IMG/VR virus record: IMGVR_UViG_3300037260_000016
Span: 1-40,226 of that record
Reading direction: 5' to 3' (one strand)
DNA from: a virus
DNA: 40,226 nucleotides
Shown: positions 39,535 to 40,226 of the stretch, in pieces
Position numbering within the stretch: the stretch's first letter is position 1
Layout: every line of letters starts with the position of its first letter
Notes under the pieces: model-generated
Database searches by the model: none
Seen by the model: only the letters and a program-made list of their open reading frames with translations
Told to the model about the DNA's origin: nothing
Made by a program: the position numbers and the translations under genes

Positions 39535-40043
39535 AGGCCAAGCAGCAAGTCAAGCGCCCAGCAGCCGCGAACGTGTGGCTGCAACCCCCGAAGGTGGCCC
39601 ATAATTTCCCGATTGTCGCACCCAGCCTCTTCCAGGGCGTCGGCGAGAATGGGAAGCCGGTCGAAGTCCTGGTCGTCGTAGGTGGCTTGTGCGAGTTCGC
39701 GGGCGGTAGATGTGAGCCAGTCGGAAATCTCGCCTATACGATGATGTGTACCGTAACCGTAGCCTTTAGGAACATCGCCAAGCATAAGGCCGCCACCACC
39801 AGTCCGCCATAATGGACGAAACGGATTGCCCACGATCTCACGGAGAAGGTGAGCGCGAGTTGTGGCCGAATCGAGTTTAAGCCCCCATACGGTTTCTGTG
39901 GTGGCGATCAGATTTCGCATCGCTTCTACCCAGAGTTTCGCCTTCCGACTGCTCAGGACATAGGGAGCGGTGCAGTGCCCAGGCTGGAGCCATCGATACA
40001 TTTCAGCCGGCTTCTCACATGCCAGCCATTCCGCTTCTGTCAT
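39528..40043 (-). CDS. planctomycete expanded-family protein
   Basis: 171 residues on the reverse strand; start at 40043 (M-T-E-A-E-W-L-A-C) with GGGGTGAG upstream and ATGA coupling to the regulator; a longer frame up to 40139 is less likely. The opening M-T-E-A-E-W and the end (Y-D-D-Q-D-F-D-R-L-P-I-L-A-D-A-L-E-E-A-G-C, then H-V-R-G-C-W-A-L-D-L-L-L-G) match a paralogous family I recall as very numerous in Gemmata relatives. In host copies the family has no known function. A copy in a phage suggests capture from the host or an anti-host role. Confidence 0.75.
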   Translation of the reverse strand: MTEAEWLACEKPAEMYRWLQPGHCTAPYVLSSRKAKLWVEAMRNLIATTETVWGLKLDSATTRAHLLREIVGNPFRPLWRTGGGGLMLGDVPKGYGYGTHHRIGEISDWLTSTARELAQATYDDQDFDRLPILADALEEAGCDNREIMGHLRGLQPHVRGCWALDLLLGLK

Positions 40044-40226
40044 GTGCTCACCCCTCCCCCGCTTCTTCGCCGCTTCGGCTCCCGAAACTCCTCCGTGCTG
40101 ACCCCGAAATAGTCCGCCAGCGCCTGCACTACCAACCACGATGGATTCGGCACAGTACCGGCTTCCAGCCGATTGTAGTAGCTGTGGGCCAACCGTGTCG
40201 CTTTTGCGACGTCGAAGCGAGTCAAT
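40040..40226 (-). CDS. XRE-type regulator (N-terminus beyond window)
   Basis: Reverse strand, cut by the right edge; about 62 residues seen. L-T-R-F-D-V-A-K-A-T-R-L-A-H-S-Y-Y-N-R-L-E-A-G is a helix-turn-helix of the Cro/CI type (turn near A-H-S-Y), followed by A-L-A-D-Y-F-G-V-S, typical of the family. It binds operator DNA as a dimer. It is transcribed toward the late block and shares an operon with the preceding reverse gene. A lysogeny repressor or toxin-antitoxin-like regulator is possible. Confidence 0.75.
   Translation of the reverse strand, partial: LTRFDVAKATRLAHSYYNRLEAGTVPNPSWLVVQALADYFGVSTEEFREPKRRRSGGGVST

Noticed and set aside
1-40226. Integrase, attachment site or insertion sequence
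   Set aside because: No recombinase or transposase motifs were seen on either strand, and no flanking direct repeat could be identified within the window.

Overview
The window looks like most of the genome, or most of a prophage, of a tailed phage (Caudoviricetes, probably siphovirus-like) that infects a planctomycete, most likely a Gemmata-like one. The phage assignment rests on a complete late-gene series: small and large terminase, portal, prohead protease with scaffold, decoration protein, major capsid protein, connector and tail-completion genes, tail tube, a paired tail chaperone with a slippery site, tape measure, hub and fibre genes, and a lysis-like cluster. No tail sheath was recognised. 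The host guess rests on protein families I remember as typical of planctomycetes: the small protein at 407-646, the thioredoxin-like secreted protein at 36999-37721, and the reverse-strand gene at 39528-40043, whose C-terminal motif belongs to a family greatly expanded in Gemmata relatives. No integrase or portable attachment site was found, so free phage and prophage cannot be separated.

Layout. 1-1326: the end of a Gly/Tyr-repeat protein and three small genes. 1327-1999: the only long stretch without a gene. It is packed with perfect hairpins and holds two tRNA-like folds whose acceptor, D and T arms are well formed but whose anticodon arm is enlarged; this is the strongest candidate here for something undescribed. 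2000-6749: replication (membrane protein, UvrD-like helicase, SSB-like protein, primase-helicase), followed by a perfect 15-bp inverted repeat. 6851-8057: small genes including a PD-(D/E)XK-type nuclease and two zinc-binding proteins. 8241-11199: packaging, with a cytosine methyltransferase between the terminase genes. 11196-20262: head and connector. 20259-32193: tail, including an SGNH-hydrolase protein and a long fibre made of cysteine-rich modules on poly-threonine linkers. 32190-34711: two glycosyltransferase genes. 34796-39081: small membrane proteins, two papain-like proteins and secreted proteins, probably lysis plus host-surface functions. 39136-40226: an AP2-like DNA-binding protein, then two converging reverse-strand genes, a planctomycete-family protein and an XRE regulator cut by the window edge.

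Genes from 132 to 39519 all lie on the + strand and are tightly packed, often with 4-bp start/stop overlaps. An 18-bp motif (CTAGAACYRRGTAACACT) occurs three times, just after the last gene of a block and before the packaging, head and lysis blocks, so it may be a late promoter or a processing site. Long perfect palindromes of unrelated sequence are scattered through the window, several inside genes.

Functions were assigned by reading motifs and recalled family patterns; no database search was run.
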